Positions 1 through 8,634 of a stretch of DNA of 64,000 nucleotides are shown here, one piece after another (the first letter of the stretch is position 1; each line of letters starts with the position of its first letter). The stretch is from Polaromonas sp047303325 (GTDB lineage: Bacteria > Pseudomonadota > Gammaproteobacteria > Burkholderiales > Burkholderiaceae_C): assembly GCF_047303325.1 (NCBI RefSeq), contig NZ_JBKBEX010000013.1, positions 62,001-126,000 of the forward strand, read 5' to 3'. The position numbers were made by a program, and so were the translations under genes. The notes beneath the pieces are model-generated. The model made no database searches, had not been told where the DNA came from, and was given only the letters and a program-made list of their open reading frames with translations.

Positions 1-1257
1 AAACTTGCTATCGTGGGCCTCGGCTATGTAGGGCTTCCTCTGGCTGTGGAATTCGGAAAAAAACGATCTGTGGTCGGTTTCGACATCAATGTCCGGCGCA
101 TTGCCGAACTTCAGTCCGGCAAAGACCACACCCTTGAAACCGAACCCGAGGAGCTGCGCGACGCCAAGCTTCTTACCTTCTCCAGCAATCCTGAAGAGCT
201 GCGCAAGTGCAATGTCTTTATCGTGACGGTACCGACGCCGATTGACGAACACAAGCGCCCCGATCTGACGCCGCTGATCAAAGCCAGCGAGACGATAGGG
301 AAGGTGCTCAAGGCTGGTGATATCGTGATTTACGAATCCACGGTCTACCCCGGCGCGACCGAGGAAGATTGCGTGCCCGTGCTTGAGAAATTTTCGGGCC
401 TGAAGTTCAACCGCGATTTTTACGCCGGCTACAGCCCCGAGCGCATCAACCCGGGAGACAAGGAGCATCGGGTCACCACGATCAAGAAGGTTACCTCCGG
501 CTCCACGCCCGAGATTGCGGACCTGGTCGATGCGCTCTACAACGAGATCATCGTGGCCGGCACGCACAAAGCTCCCAGTATCAGAGTCGCCGAGGCCGCC
601 AAGGTGATCGAGAACACGCAGCGCGACCTCAACATCGCTCTCATCAATGAGCTCGCGGTGATCTTCAACAAAATGGGAATCGATACCGAAGCGGTGCTCA
701 AGGCAGCCGGCACGAAGTGGAATTTCCTGCCGTTCAGGCCCGGCCTCGTCGGCGGCCACTGCATTGGCGTAGACCCGTACTACCTGACGCACAAGGCCCA
801 GGCGATTGGCTACCATCCCGAAATTATTCTCGCTGGCCGGCGCCTCAACGACAGCATGGGCAGCTACGTGGTGGCCCAGTTCGTCAAAGCGATGACAAAA
901 AAACGAACCCATGTTGACGGTGCTCGCGTTCTTGTCATGGGGCTTGCGTTCAAGGAGAACTGTCCCGACCTCAGAAACACCCGCGTCGTCGATATCGTTG
1001 CGGAACTCAATGACTACAACTGCAAGGTCGACGTCTACGATCCCTGGGTTTCAGCTGAGGAAGCCGTTCACGAATACGGCATCACGCCCATCGCGCAGCC
1101 GCAGGCGGGCACTTATGACGGCATCATTCTCGCGGTCGCCCACAACCAGTTTCGCGCCATGGGGGCCGACGGTATCCGTGCCCTCGGCAAGCCGGTGCAT
1201 GTGCTTTATGACCTGAAGTATGTGCTCGAGGCCGGCGCGGTCGACCTGCGCCTGTGA
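1..1257 (+). CDS. UDP-N-acetylhexosamine dehydrogenase (WbpO/TviB type), 5' truncated
   Basis: NAD-dependent nucleotide-sugar 6-dehydrogenase that oxidises a UDP-HexNAc (GlcNAc or GalNAc) to its uronic acid for polysaccharide synthesis in the cytoplasm. The frame is open from base 1 (visible product starts KLAIVGLGYVG), so the true start lies upstream and 418 residues are visible. The Rossmann motif GLGYVG is at residues 6-11 and the catalytic-cysteine motif GGHCIGVDPYY has its Cys near visible residue 254. The C-terminal UDP-binding domain is complete to the TGA. It heads, within this window, a same-strand run of polysaccharide genes. Whether the substrate is GlcNAc or GalNAc cannot be read from sequence alone. 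Confidence 0.9.
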   Translation, partial: KLAIVGLGYVGLPLAVEFGKKRSVVGFDINVRRIAELQSGKDHTLETEPEELRDAKLLTFSSNPEELRKCNVFIVTVPTPIDEHKRPDLTPLIKASETIGKVLKAGDIVIYESTVYPGATEEDCVPVLEKFSGLKFNRDFYAGYSPERINPGDKEHRVTTIKKVTSGSTPEIADLVDALYNEIIVAGTHKAPSIRVAEAAKVIENTQRDLNIALINELAVIFNKMGIDTEAVLKAAGTKWNFLPFRPGLVGGHCIGVDPYYLTHKAQAIGYHPEIILAGRRLNDSMGSYVVAQFVKAMTKKRTHVDGARVLVMGLAFKENCPDLRNTRVVDIVAELNDYNCKVDVYDPWVSAEEAVHEYGITPIAQPQAGTYDGIILAVAHNQFRAMGADGIRALGKPVHVLYDLKYVLEAGAVDLRL

Positions 1258-1324
1258 TGTTTTTTCCTGCAAGCGCCTGGCACGCCTCGGCCCTGGATCG
1301 GGTGATCTCTTGAACGGGGGGCTT

Positions 1325-2464
1325 ATGCCGGTCGCGGGTCGCAAGAAGCTGCTGTTCCTCGTGACCGAGGACTGGTATTTCTGTTCGCATCGCTTGCCGC
1401 CGGCGCGTGCCGCGCAGGAAGCCGGATACGAGGTCGTCGTTGCAACCCGGGTGGGAACCCGGGGCGCCGAGATCGAAGCTGAAGGCTTTAAGCTGATACC
1501 GATAGGCCTGCGCCGCCGGGGCCGCAATCCATTTCGGGAACTGGCGGCCATTGCCGAAATAGTGCGGATCTATTGGCGCGAGCGACCCGACATCACCCAT
1601 CACGTGGCGATCAAGCCCGTGCTCTACGGCTCGCTTGCCGCGATGCTCCTGCGGCGGCCTGCAGTTGTGAACGCGCTTGCTGGAATGGGTTTTCTTTTTA
1701 CGTCGGGAAGCCGCTATGCGGCCCTGCTCAGGGCCGTGGTGTCCCAGGTTTTTCGGGTCCTTCTCAATGCCGGGCGCAATGTGCTCATACTGCAGAACCC
1801 CGACGACCGCGCCTTGCTGGTGTCCGGTGGTCTTGTGGCGTCGTCCCGGGTTCGGTTGATTCGCGGTTCGGGAGTCGATATCCAGCGGTTTTCTCCCATG
1901 CCTGAGCCTGAGGGCACCCCGGTTGTGATGCTGGCTTCGCGGATGCTGTGGGACAAGGGGGTCGGCGAGTTTGTGGGGGCTGCCGCATTGCTTCGTGCCC
2001 GGGGGAAGACGGCGCGGTTTGTTCTTGTCGGTGACGGCGATGCCGATAACCCGGCATCTATCCCGCAGGCGCAGCTTAACGCGTGGCATCAGAGCGGCGT
2101 CGTGGAGTGTTGGGGGCGTTGCGACGATATGCCGGGGGCGTTCGCTCAAGCCCATATCGTGTGCCTGCCGTCCTACCGTGAAGGATTGCCCAAGGTCTTG
2201 CTGGAAGCCGCCGCGTGCGGACGGCCACTTGTCGCCACTGACGCGCCTGGGTGCCGCGAGATCGTGCGGCATGGAGAAAATGGCTTCCTCGTGCCTTTGC
2301 GCGATGCGACGGGCCTGGCCGATGCCCTCGAGATCCTATTGGATGAGCCCGAACTTCGGCTCAAAATGGGAGCGAAAGGCCGGCAAATGGTGGAGGCGGA
2401 ATTTTCAGAGGCGCAGGTGGCCCGGCAAACGCTGGCCGTTTACCGCGAATTGCACGCGCCATAA
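1325..2464 (+). CDS. Glycosyltransferase family 4
   Basis: Retaining GT-B glycosyltransferase (379 aa) that probably adds one sugar of the repeat unit from a nucleotide-sugar donor at the inner membrane. The N-terminal acceptor domain begins KKLLFLVTEDWYF. The C-terminal donor domain has the GT4 EX7E motif (EGLPKVLLE, near residues 286-294) and the usual end of such enzymes (REIVRHGENGFLVP). The frame is open 35 codons upstream, but the ATG at 1325 follows a G-rich Shine-Dalgarno-like stretch and begins the conserved fold, so it is preferred. It lies 67 bp after the sugar dehydrogenase. It resembles WbpT/PglA-like GT4 enzymes; donor and acceptor are unknown. Confidence 0.85.
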   Translation: MPVAGRKKLLFLVTEDWYFCSHRLPPARAAQEAGYEVVVATRVGTRGAEIEAEGFKLIPIGLRRRGRNPFRELAAIAEIVRIYWRERPDITHHVAIKPVLYGSLAAMLLRRPAVVNALAGMGFLFTSGSRYAALLRAVVSQVFRVLLNAGRNVLILQNPDDRALLVSGGLVASSRVRLIRGSGVDIQRFSPMPEPEGTPVVMLASRMLWDKGVGEFVGAAALLRARGKTARFVLVGDGDADNPASIPQAQLNAWHQSGVVECWGRCDDMPGAFAQAHIVCLPSYREGLPKVLLEAAACGRPLVATDAPGCREIVRHGENGFLVPLRDATGLADALEILLDEPELRLKMGAKGRQMVEAEFSEAQVARQTLAVYRELHAP

Positions 2465-2551
2465 AAGGGCAAGAACTCCGCAAGCGCTGCCGCGAACAAG
2501 GGAGCCTCCCGTGGATCGAGGCTCTTACCCATTAATTTAAAATGTCCAACG

Positions 2552-3814
2552 ATGACACTCCAGAGCAAAAATAGGAACGTATGGCTATGGTGCATTGGCC
2601 TGGGAATACTCTTTCCCCTGTTTTTTCAGCTTGACGGCGGGATATACAGGGATCTCAACGCGATCATCGATTCGCACGGGGTGCTGACAAAGCTTCCGCT
2701 TCCTGTTTCCATTCTGGTCTGCCTGGCCGCGCTTGTTTTTCTGCCAAGCGACAAGCGCAGGGCCGGCGTGGCGGTTGCCATGATTGTCGGGACGGTTTTT
2801 GTGAGCCTGCTTTCCTTGTGGTTGGCCGCCGATGGCTCGACTTCGCCGCTGCGCAAACTCATCGTGACCCTGCAGATACTGCTTCCCATGGTCGGGTTGC
2901 TGTTGGGGCAATTGGTTGACGACAGGGACAAAGTCATTGCGCGAGCGTTTCTGGTCGTGCTTTCCGTTGTGGTTCCCTGGCAATTGCTCGCCACCTGGAT
3001 GCAGGGCGGGTTGATCCTCACGCACTACCTGTATGCCTTCAGCATTTACTCCCATTTCCAGTATGTGACGCTGATATTGGTATGCGCGTTTGCCTATTCG
3101 CTGACGTCGCTCTGGGAAGAGTACAGGCTCTGGCTCTGCGTTATGGCCGTACTGATGTTCGTTTACGTGACGGCCAGTCTGTCCTTCCTGACCATTTTTG
3201 CTTATCTGGCCCTTGCCGCGGCTTTTGGGGGCCGCGAGCTGTGGAGATATCGAACAAATTCAAGGGGAAGAATTGCGGCCTTGGCGTTGATCGCGCTCAT
3301 TGTCCTCGGAGCGTTCGCTTATTTCGGGAAAATGGATGGGCAGCGCGCTTCGGTGGAGGGCGAGCACGGCCTGTTCCACGGGAAGTTCAAAAGCGTCCTG
3401 CAAGGAAAAATTCCATTGAATGTCCAGGAGCGGTTCGGAGACTGGAAGCTCTTCGGCAAAGGCATTCTCGAAACCCCGCAGACCATTCTGGTGGGCCATC
3501 CTGAGCCCATGCCCCGCGAGATAAGGGCAAGCCCGCACAACTGGTACATGGACACGGTTTACACCTTCGGCCTGGTCGCGTTGCTGCCCATACTTTCGAT
3601 GATCGCTTACACGGGTTACCTATGTTGGCGGCAGCGCAAAACACTGTCGACCGAAACCTGGTGGTTGCTTGCCATTGTTTTTTACCTTGTCATCATCGAC
3701 AGCAATTTCAAGGTGACGCTGCGCCAGCCCTATCCGGGAATCTTTGCGTATTTCCTTTGGGGTGTGCTGCTGTCCCGTTTGCGGCCCCCGGCCGTGTCCA
3801 GGCACGGCGCGTAG
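2552..3814 (+). CDS. Putative O-antigen polymerase (Wzy-like) membrane protein
   Basis: A 420-residue polytopic inner-membrane protein with about ten hydrophobic segments. It has a large hydrophilic stretch near residues 235-330 and, just after it, a SPHNWYMD motif followed by a hydrophobic segment. This matches the periplasmic loop and SPHN-like motif of O-antigen ligases and polymerases (Wzy_C/WaaL). Its place beside a flippase and glycosyltransferases favours polymerisation of repeat units over ligation to lipid A. Wzy proteins diverge strongly, so the call rests on topology, motif and context. The 87-bp upstream gap is AT-richer near the start and contains a weak GAGCC/GGCTC inverted repeat. 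Confidence 0.7.
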   Translation: MTLQSKNRNVWLWCIGLGILFPLFFQLDGGIYRDLNAIIDSHGVLTKLPLPVSILVCLAALVFLPSDKRRAGVAVAMIVGTVFVSLLSLWLAADGSTSPLRKLIVTLQILLPMVGLLLGQLVDDRDKVIARAFLVVLSVVVPWQLLATWMQGGLILTHYLYAFSIYSHFQYVTLILVCAFAYSLTSLWEEYRLWLCVMAVLMFVYVTASLSFLTIFAYLALAAAFGGRELWRYRTNSRGRIAALALIALIVLGAFAYFGKMDGQRASVEGEHGLFHGKFKSVLQGKIPLNVQERFGDWKLFGKGILETPQTILVGHPEPMPREIRASPHNWYMDTVYTFGLVALLPILSMIAYTGYLCWRQRKTLSTETWWLLAIVFYLVIIDSNFKVTLRQPYPGIFAYFLWGVLLSRLRPPAVSRHGA

Positions 3815-3825
3815 CGCCGGGGCTC

Positions 3826-5274
3826 ATGCGCATATCTCCTGCCTATCTCAAAAGCGGGATATTGGTCAGTACGGCCGGTGTCTTTGGCTCGGCCTTTTTG
3901 TGGTTGCTCAGTTTCAAGGCCATGGCGTTCTGGATGGGGCCGGAGGGCGTCGGGTTATTTTCCCAACTCCGGCAGATGGCGCAAGCCGCCACCGTAGGCG
4001 CCACATTCGGCGGTACCAATTCCGTGGTGCAGGGCCTTGCCGAGCGCAAGGATGAAGCCACGCGCCGGCAATTCCGGGCAACGGCGGCGCGCCTGGTTTG
4101 CCTGTCGGGCTTCGCCGTGGTGCTGGTCATCGCCGCCGCGGCGCCTTTGCTCACACAATTCTTCCTGGCTTCGAGCGCGCCGGCTCTGGTGGCGACCGTG
4201 CGCTGGATCGCCCTGGCCGTCCTGCTCAACGTCGGCGGGACCTATGCGTTGGCTGTGCTCAATGGCTACAGATCCTATCCTTATCTGGCGCTTGCGCAGA
4301 TTGCCGGGCCGGCGGCACTGGTCATGCTGCTCGGGGGCGCGGGCTGGTGGCACTTGCCGCCGGATCCGCAACTTTTGTCCGGGGCCTTTGTATTGTGTTT
4401 CGGCGTGACCTGCCTCGTGGGCGCTTTCGGCGTCTCACGCCTGCCCAAGCTTGAGCGCGCCCTGCGGCTTGGCGCGCTGCCCAAGGCGCAAAGTCGGGCA
4501 TTTGTGCGGTTTGCTTTTTCCAATCTCGTGGCGGCGCTGTCAACCACCGTGGCCCTGTTGTTGGTCCGGTCCTGGGTGATCGAGGCGAAGGGGCTGGCTT
4601 TTGCTGGATTGTTTGACGCGGGCTGGACCCTGACCTTCAACTACACCACTTTGTTCCTGACGGCTTGCAGCGCGATCTACCTGCCCAGGCTCACCGCGGC
4701 GGTGCGCCCTGAGGACCGCAGGGCCTGCATGTTGAAAACGGCCTACCTCGTGCTGGGCGCCGGCATTCTTGTCTGCCATGCCATGGTGTTGCTCAAGGAG
4801 CCGCTGATCCACCTGCTCTATAGCTCGCAGTTCCAGGCCTCGGGCGAGGTTTTGATGGTCCTGGTCATCGCGGTGATATTCCGGGGCGTCTCCTGGGTTT
4901 ATGGGACCTTGATTCTTGCAACGCGCAACTCCCGCATCCTGGTCGTCTCCGACGTCGCCTTGAACCTGATGCTGCTTGCCTCAACGCGTTACGCGCTTGA
5001 CAGCTTCGGATCGCTGCAGGCCTTGAGTTGGGCTTTTGTGCTGCCGAATTTTCTTTACCTGGTATTCGTGGTGGAATATGCGTGTCTTCAGAACCGGCTG
5101 ATGTGCCGCCGTGACATCTGGCCTTTTTTGCTGGCCGGCACTTCGCCGCTGTTCTATCTGGCTTTGTCGGGGCCGCAATGGGCCAACTCCGGGCTTGTGA
5201 CAGGGTTGAGTATGGTGGTGGGCCTGGGCGCAGCCGGCGCAGCGCTTCTTGCCTACAAGAAGGTGGTTTCGTGA
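3826..5274 (+). CDS. O-antigen translocase/flippase (Wzx, MOP superfamily)
   Basis: A 482-residue inner-membrane protein with 12-14 predicted membrane spans, close to WzxE-type lipid III flippases (N-terminus KSGILVSTAGVFGSAF; AFWMGPEGVGLFSQLRQM). It would move undecaprenyl-linked repeat units to the periplasmic face for polymerisation. The frame is open to 3622, but that stretch overlaps the polymerase gene. The ATG at 3826, 11 bp after the polymerase stop, starts the first membrane segment and is taken as the start. Its stop overlaps the GTG of the next gene (GTGA), suggesting translational coupling. Confidence 0.88.
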   Translation: MRISPAYLKSGILVSTAGVFGSAFLWLLSFKAMAFWMGPEGVGLFSQLRQMAQAATVGATFGGTNSVVQGLAERKDEATRRQFRATAARLVCLSGFAVVLVIAAAAPLLTQFFLASSAPALVATVRWIALAVLLNVGGTYALAVLNGYRSYPYLALAQIAGPAALVMLLGGAGWWHLPPDPQLLSGAFVLCFGVTCLVGAFGVSRLPKLERALRLGALPKAQSRAFVRFAFSNLVAALSTTVALLLVRSWVIEAKGLAFAGLFDAGWTLTFNYTTLFLTACSAIYLPRLTAAVRPEDRRACMLKTAYLVLGAGILVCHAMVLLKEPLIHLLYSSQFQASGEVLMVLVIAVIFRGVSWVYGTLILATRNSRILVVSDVALNLMLLASTRYALDSFGSLQALSWAFVLPNFLYLVFVVEYACLQNRLMCRRDIWPFLLAGTSPLFYLALSGPQWANSGLVTGLSMVVGLGAAGAALLAYKKVVS

Positions 5275-5825
5275 AAAAGTTGCAATTGGATATAGAGCGG
5301 TATTACCGCCTGCGAGGCCATGTGGGGGCCGTGTCGGTCCCAAGGCTGCTCCTTGCCTGCCTGAGCCCGCGCATGGCACCGGTGGTCTTGCTGCGCCTGG
5401 CGGAGTTTTTTCACGCGCGCGGCCTTGGCCCGGTAGCGAAACTGTTTTCCATGCTCAATGTTTTTGTTTTCGGTATTGAGGTTTCTCCGCAAGTGCAAAT
5501 CGGCGGCGGCCTGTTCCTGCCGCACACTGTGGGGACGGTCATAGGCGCGCAAAGCATTGGCGAGAACTGCACCATCCTGCAGGGAGTGACCTTGGGAACC
5601 AGTGAGCCCGATATGGGTTTTACGGTGGAGAAGCGCCCGGTTGTCGGCAGCAATGTGCTCATCGGTGCGGGTGCAAAGGTCATCGGGCGTATCGTGATTG
5701 GCGATCACGCCAAGATCGGCGCCAATGCCGTGGTCCTGCGCGACGTACCCGCCTATGCGCTTGCTGTGGGAGTTCCTGCGGCCATTGTGAGCCGGCAGGC
5801 CCCGGATGAGCACGCAGGCGGCTGA
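5271..5825 (+). CDS. Hexapeptide-repeat acyltransferase (serine acetyltransferase-like)
   Basis: A 184-residue left-handed beta-helix acyltransferase. Hexapeptide repeats run through residues 70-165 (IGGGLF, TVIGAQ, IGENCT, LGTS, VIGRIV, IGANAV). It is CysE-like with the conserved LPHTVGTVIG stretch, but the N-terminal domain is short, as in the acetyltransferases found in polysaccharide clusters. It probably O- or N-acetylates a sugar of the repeat unit. The start is GTG at 5271, overlapping the flippase stop by 4 bp and preceded by AAGAAGGTGG. Annotation pipelines often call such genes serine acetyltransferase; the context makes cysteine synthesis unlikely. Confidence 0.8.
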   Translation: MKKLQLDIERYYRLRGHVGAVSVPRLLLACLSPRMAPVVLLRLAEFFHARGLGPVAKLFSMLNVFVFGIEVSPQVQIGGGLFLPHTVGTVIGAQSIGENCTILQGVTLGTSEPDMGFTVEKRPVVGSNVLIGAGAKVIGRIVIGDHAKIGANAVVLRDVPAYALAVGVPAAIVSRQAPDEHAGG

Positions 5826-5826
5826 C

Positions 5827-7674
5827 ATGAGCCCGATCGTCATCAGTGCCTCGCTGGTTCTTTTCAAGCCGGATCTGGCGACTCTGGAGCGCACCTTGCT
5901 TGCACTGCAGGAGGCCGGACGGCTCGCCAGGCAACGCTATTCACTGCAGCTTGGTTTGAGTCTTGTCGACAACTCGGACGACCAGGCGATGCACGAAAAG
6001 ATCGCAGGCTGGCTGGAAGGCTTTCGTCCGAAGGCTCCGGACTGGACGCTGCAATTGGTGCGCTCGCCAGGCAATATTGGTTACGGCCGCGGCAACAACC
6101 TGGCCATCACGGGCACCAGTTCCGACTACCACATTGTCGTCAACCCGGATCTTTTTGTAGATTCGGATGCCCTGGTTGAGGCGCTGCGCTTTATGGAAGC
6201 TCACAGCGATGTCGGATTGCTGACCCCTGCTGTGTTCGGAGAAGATGGGGAGCGCCACTACCTGTGCAAGCGCAATCCGACCTTGCTCGTCATGTTCCTG
6301 CGCAGCTTCTCGCCACTGTGGCTTCAAAAGAAGCTGGACTTCGTTATTCACGAGTTCGAGATGCGTGATTGCGACTACGAAAAACCTATTCATCCGGTGG
6401 AGTATCCGACCGGCTGTTTCATGTTCTTCCGCACGGCGCCTTTGCAGAAAATCGGTGGCTTTGACCCGGACTTTTTCCTCCACTACGAAGATGCGGACAT
6501 CGGCCGGCGCCTGCTGCCGGCTGCTCGCACCGTGTATGTGCCGGCCGTCCGTGTTGTCCACCAGTGGGCCCGGGACACCCATCGGTCCCTGAGTGCCAAG
6601 CTTGGCACGGTGAGGTCCGGCTGGCTCTATTGGCTCAAATGGGGAGGTGTTTTTAAAAGCAAGCCTTCGGTCGAGCCCCGAACGCCCGTCGCCTCCAGGC
6701 CGCTGGCCGATCCGGTGGGGCTGCGGGTGCTGGTGACGGGAGCCAATGGTTTTATCGGCCAGGCTTTATGCGCGGTTCTGTCATCGCAGGGCTGCAGCGT
6801 GCGCGGGGCGGTCCGGAAAAAAAGCTCGAACGGCCAGGCGGCCGTATCGGATCACTGGGTCATGGGCGAAATTGATGAGCATACCGAGTGGGCGCCCGCA
6901 CTTGTAGGGATGGACAGCGTTGTCCATCTTGCCGCCCGCGTGCACCAGATGCGCGATACGGCTGCCGATCCCCTGGTTGAGTTTCGCCGGGTGAATGTGG
7001 CGCTTACCCTGAACCTGGCGCGCCAGGCCGCCAAGGCAGGCGTGCGGCGTTTTGTTTTCGTGAGTTCGGTCAAGGTCAACGGAGAGGCAACCGTGGTCGG
7101 CCAGCCTTTCACGGCCGATGATCCGCCCAAGCCGATTGATCCATACGGCATCTCCAAATTTGAAGCGGAACAGGCCTTGATTCAACTGGCCGCGGAAACC
7201 GGGATGGAGGTGGTGATCGTTCGCCCCGTGCTGGTGTACGGCCCCGGCGTCAAGGCCAACTTCCATGCAATGATGCGTTGGGTATTGAAGGGCGTACCCT
7301 TGCCGCTGGGGGCGCTGGACAACCAGCGCAGCTTTGTGGCTGTCGACAACGTGGTCGATCTGATTGCCGTATGCCTGCGCCATCCGCAGGCGGCCAACCA
7401 GGTTTTCCTGGTCAGCGATGGGGAGGACCTGGCCGTGTCGGACCTGTTGCGGCGGACCGCGGCGGCGCTGGACAGGCCTGCAAGGCTATTGCCCGTACCC
7501 GTGTTCCTCCTGAGGCTGGCCGGACGGCTGCTCGGCAGAGAGCCGGTGATTCAGCGGCTTTGCGACACGTTGCAGGTCGACATCAGCAAAACGCAGCGCC
7601 TGCTGGGCTGGAATCCACCTCTTTCCGTGGACGCAGCCCTCAGGAAAACTGCCCGGCAACTGCGGGACGAATAA
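5827..7674 (+). CDS. Fusion: family 2 glycosyltransferase + NAD-dependent epimerase/dehydratase
   Basis: A 615-residue two-domain cytoplasmic protein. Residues 1 to about 270 form a GT2 rhamnosyltransferase-like domain (VNPDLFVDS, PTGCFMFFRTAPL, HYEDADIGRRL). Residues about 297-615 form an extended SDR with TGANGFIG and an intact YGISK catalytic pair near residue 440. In related O-antigen clusters these activities are commonly separate genes, so joining glycosyl transfer to sugar epimerisation or reduction in one chain is unusual. Two starts are possible: ATG 5806 overlaps the previous gene by 20 bp, while ATG 5827 has AGGCGG five bases upstream and is preferred. There is no stop or frame change between the domains. 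Confidence 0.87.
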   Translation: MSPIVISASLVLFKPDLATLERTLLALQEAGRLARQRYSLQLGLSLVDNSDDQAMHEKIAGWLEGFRPKAPDWTLQLVRSPGNIGYGRGNNLAITGTSSDYHIVVNPDLFVDSDALVEALRFMEAHSDVGLLTPAVFGEDGERHYLCKRNPTLLVMFLRSFSPLWLQKKLDFVIHEFEMRDCDYEKPIHPVEYPTGCFMFFRTAPLQKIGGFDPDFFLHYEDADIGRRLLPAARTVYVPAVRVVHQWARDTHRSLSAKLGTVRSGWLYWLKWGGVFKSKPSVEPRTPVASRPLADPVGLRVLVTGANGFIGQALCAVLSSQGCSVRGAVRKKSSNGQAAVSDHWVMGEIDEHTEWAPALVGMDSVVHLAARVHQMRDTAADPLVEFRRVNVALTLNLARQAAKAGVRRFVFVSSVKVNGEATVVGQPFTADDPPKPIDPYGISKFEAEQALIQLAAETGMEVVIVRPVLVYGPGVKANFHAMMRWVLKGVPLPLGALDNQRSFVAVDNVVDLIAVCLRHPQAANQVFLVSDGEDLAVSDLLRRTAAALDRPARLLPVPVFLLRLAGRLLGREPVIQRLCDTLQVDISKTQRLLGWNPPLSVDAALRKTARQLRDE

Positions 7675-7677
7675 GCC

Positions 7678-8559
7678 ATGCGTGACGGCCTGGGGACGGT
7701 TTTTGTCACCGGTGCTACCAGCACCATAGGTTCACTGCTGGTGCCCATTCTGGGTGAGCGGGGTGTTCCCGCCGCCCTGCTCGGGCGGAAACGGCCCGCG
7801 GGCCCGGCCGGTAGCGCCTGGCATCCCCTCGACCTGGCCGACCACAGCGCGCAACTGCCTCCCGTGCAGGCCGGCGCCTTGATCCACACCGCAAGCCTGT
7901 GGCTGCTTCCGGACTGGCTTGAAAAATTCCACGCGCGCGGCGTGCGGCGTGTCATTGCCTTCAGCTCGACCAGCCGCTTCACCAAGCTGGCCTCGGCCAG
8001 CCCCTATGAGCTGGAGGTGGTCAACAAACTCGTCGCGGCCGAGGAGCGCCTGGCGGCCGAGTGCGAGCGGCTGGGCATGGCCTGGACAATTTTTCGGCCC
8101 ACGCTGATTTACGGCGGCGCTGGCGGGGACCGCAACGTGGCCGACATCGCGCGGCTGGTACGCCGCTTCGGCTTTTTCCCGCGCTTCGGCCAGGCCCTGG
8201 GCCGCCGCCAGCCGGTCAATGCACGCGACCTGGCACTGGCCTGCGTGCAAAGCCTGGATGCGCCCGCCAGTTTCGACAAGGCCTACAACCTCAGCGGCGG
8301 CGAAACCCTGGCCTATGCCGACATGGTGCGGCGCATTTTTGAGACCCTGGGCCGCAAGCCGGTTTTCATCCCCGTCCCGATCTGGGCCTTCCGTATCGCG
8401 GTGCGGCTGGCGCGGCTGCATCCGCGCTTTTCGCACCTGACGGCCGACATGGCCCTGCGCATGCAGGCCGACCTGGTGTTCGACCACCAGGAGGCTACGC
8501 GCGACTTCGGCTACCGCCCAGGCCGCTTCGATCCGGCCTACCTGACCACGCTGCGTTGA
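7678..8559 (+). CDS. Atypical extended SDR (NAD-dependent epimerase family)
   Basis: A 293-residue extended short-chain dehydrogenase-like protein, 3 bp after the fusion gene and last in the polysaccharide cluster. The N-terminus has a nucleotide-binding strand, but the glycine motif is TGATSTIG, with Ser15 where TGxxGxxG needs Gly. The expected catalytic YxxxK is absent: Tyr110 is followed by ELEV, and the nearest Lys is at 117. The fold core is otherwise kept (RPTLIYGG, PVNARDLA, YNLSGGETL). Either the chemistry differs or the protein is an atypical, possibly non-oxidoreductase SDR. The family is clear; the reaction is not known. Confidence 0.78.
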   Translation: MRDGLGTVFVTGATSTIGSLLVPILGERGVPAALLGRKRPAGPAGSAWHPLDLADHSAQLPPVQAGALIHTASLWLLPDWLEKFHARGVRRVIAFSSTSRFTKLASASPYELEVVNKLVAAEERLAAECERLGMAWTIFRPTLIYGGAGGDRNVADIARLVRRFGFFPRFGQALGRRQPVNARDLALACVQSLDAPASFDKAYNLSGGETLAYADMVRRIFETLGRKPVFIPVPIWAFRIAVRLARLHPRFSHLTADMALRMQADLVFDHQEATRDFGYRPGRFDPAYLTTLR

Positions 8560-8634
8560 CCCGGCAGCCCGGCACCGTGGGAGCGCCGGCGATGTTGCAC
8601 AATGGCGCCATCCTCCCTTTTTAGACCTTTGGCC

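Noticed and set aside
5271..5825. True serine acetyltransferase of cysteine synthesis
   Set aside because: The CysE N-terminal domain is shortened and the gene is coupled to a flippase in a polysaccharide cluster, so sugar acetylation is more likely.
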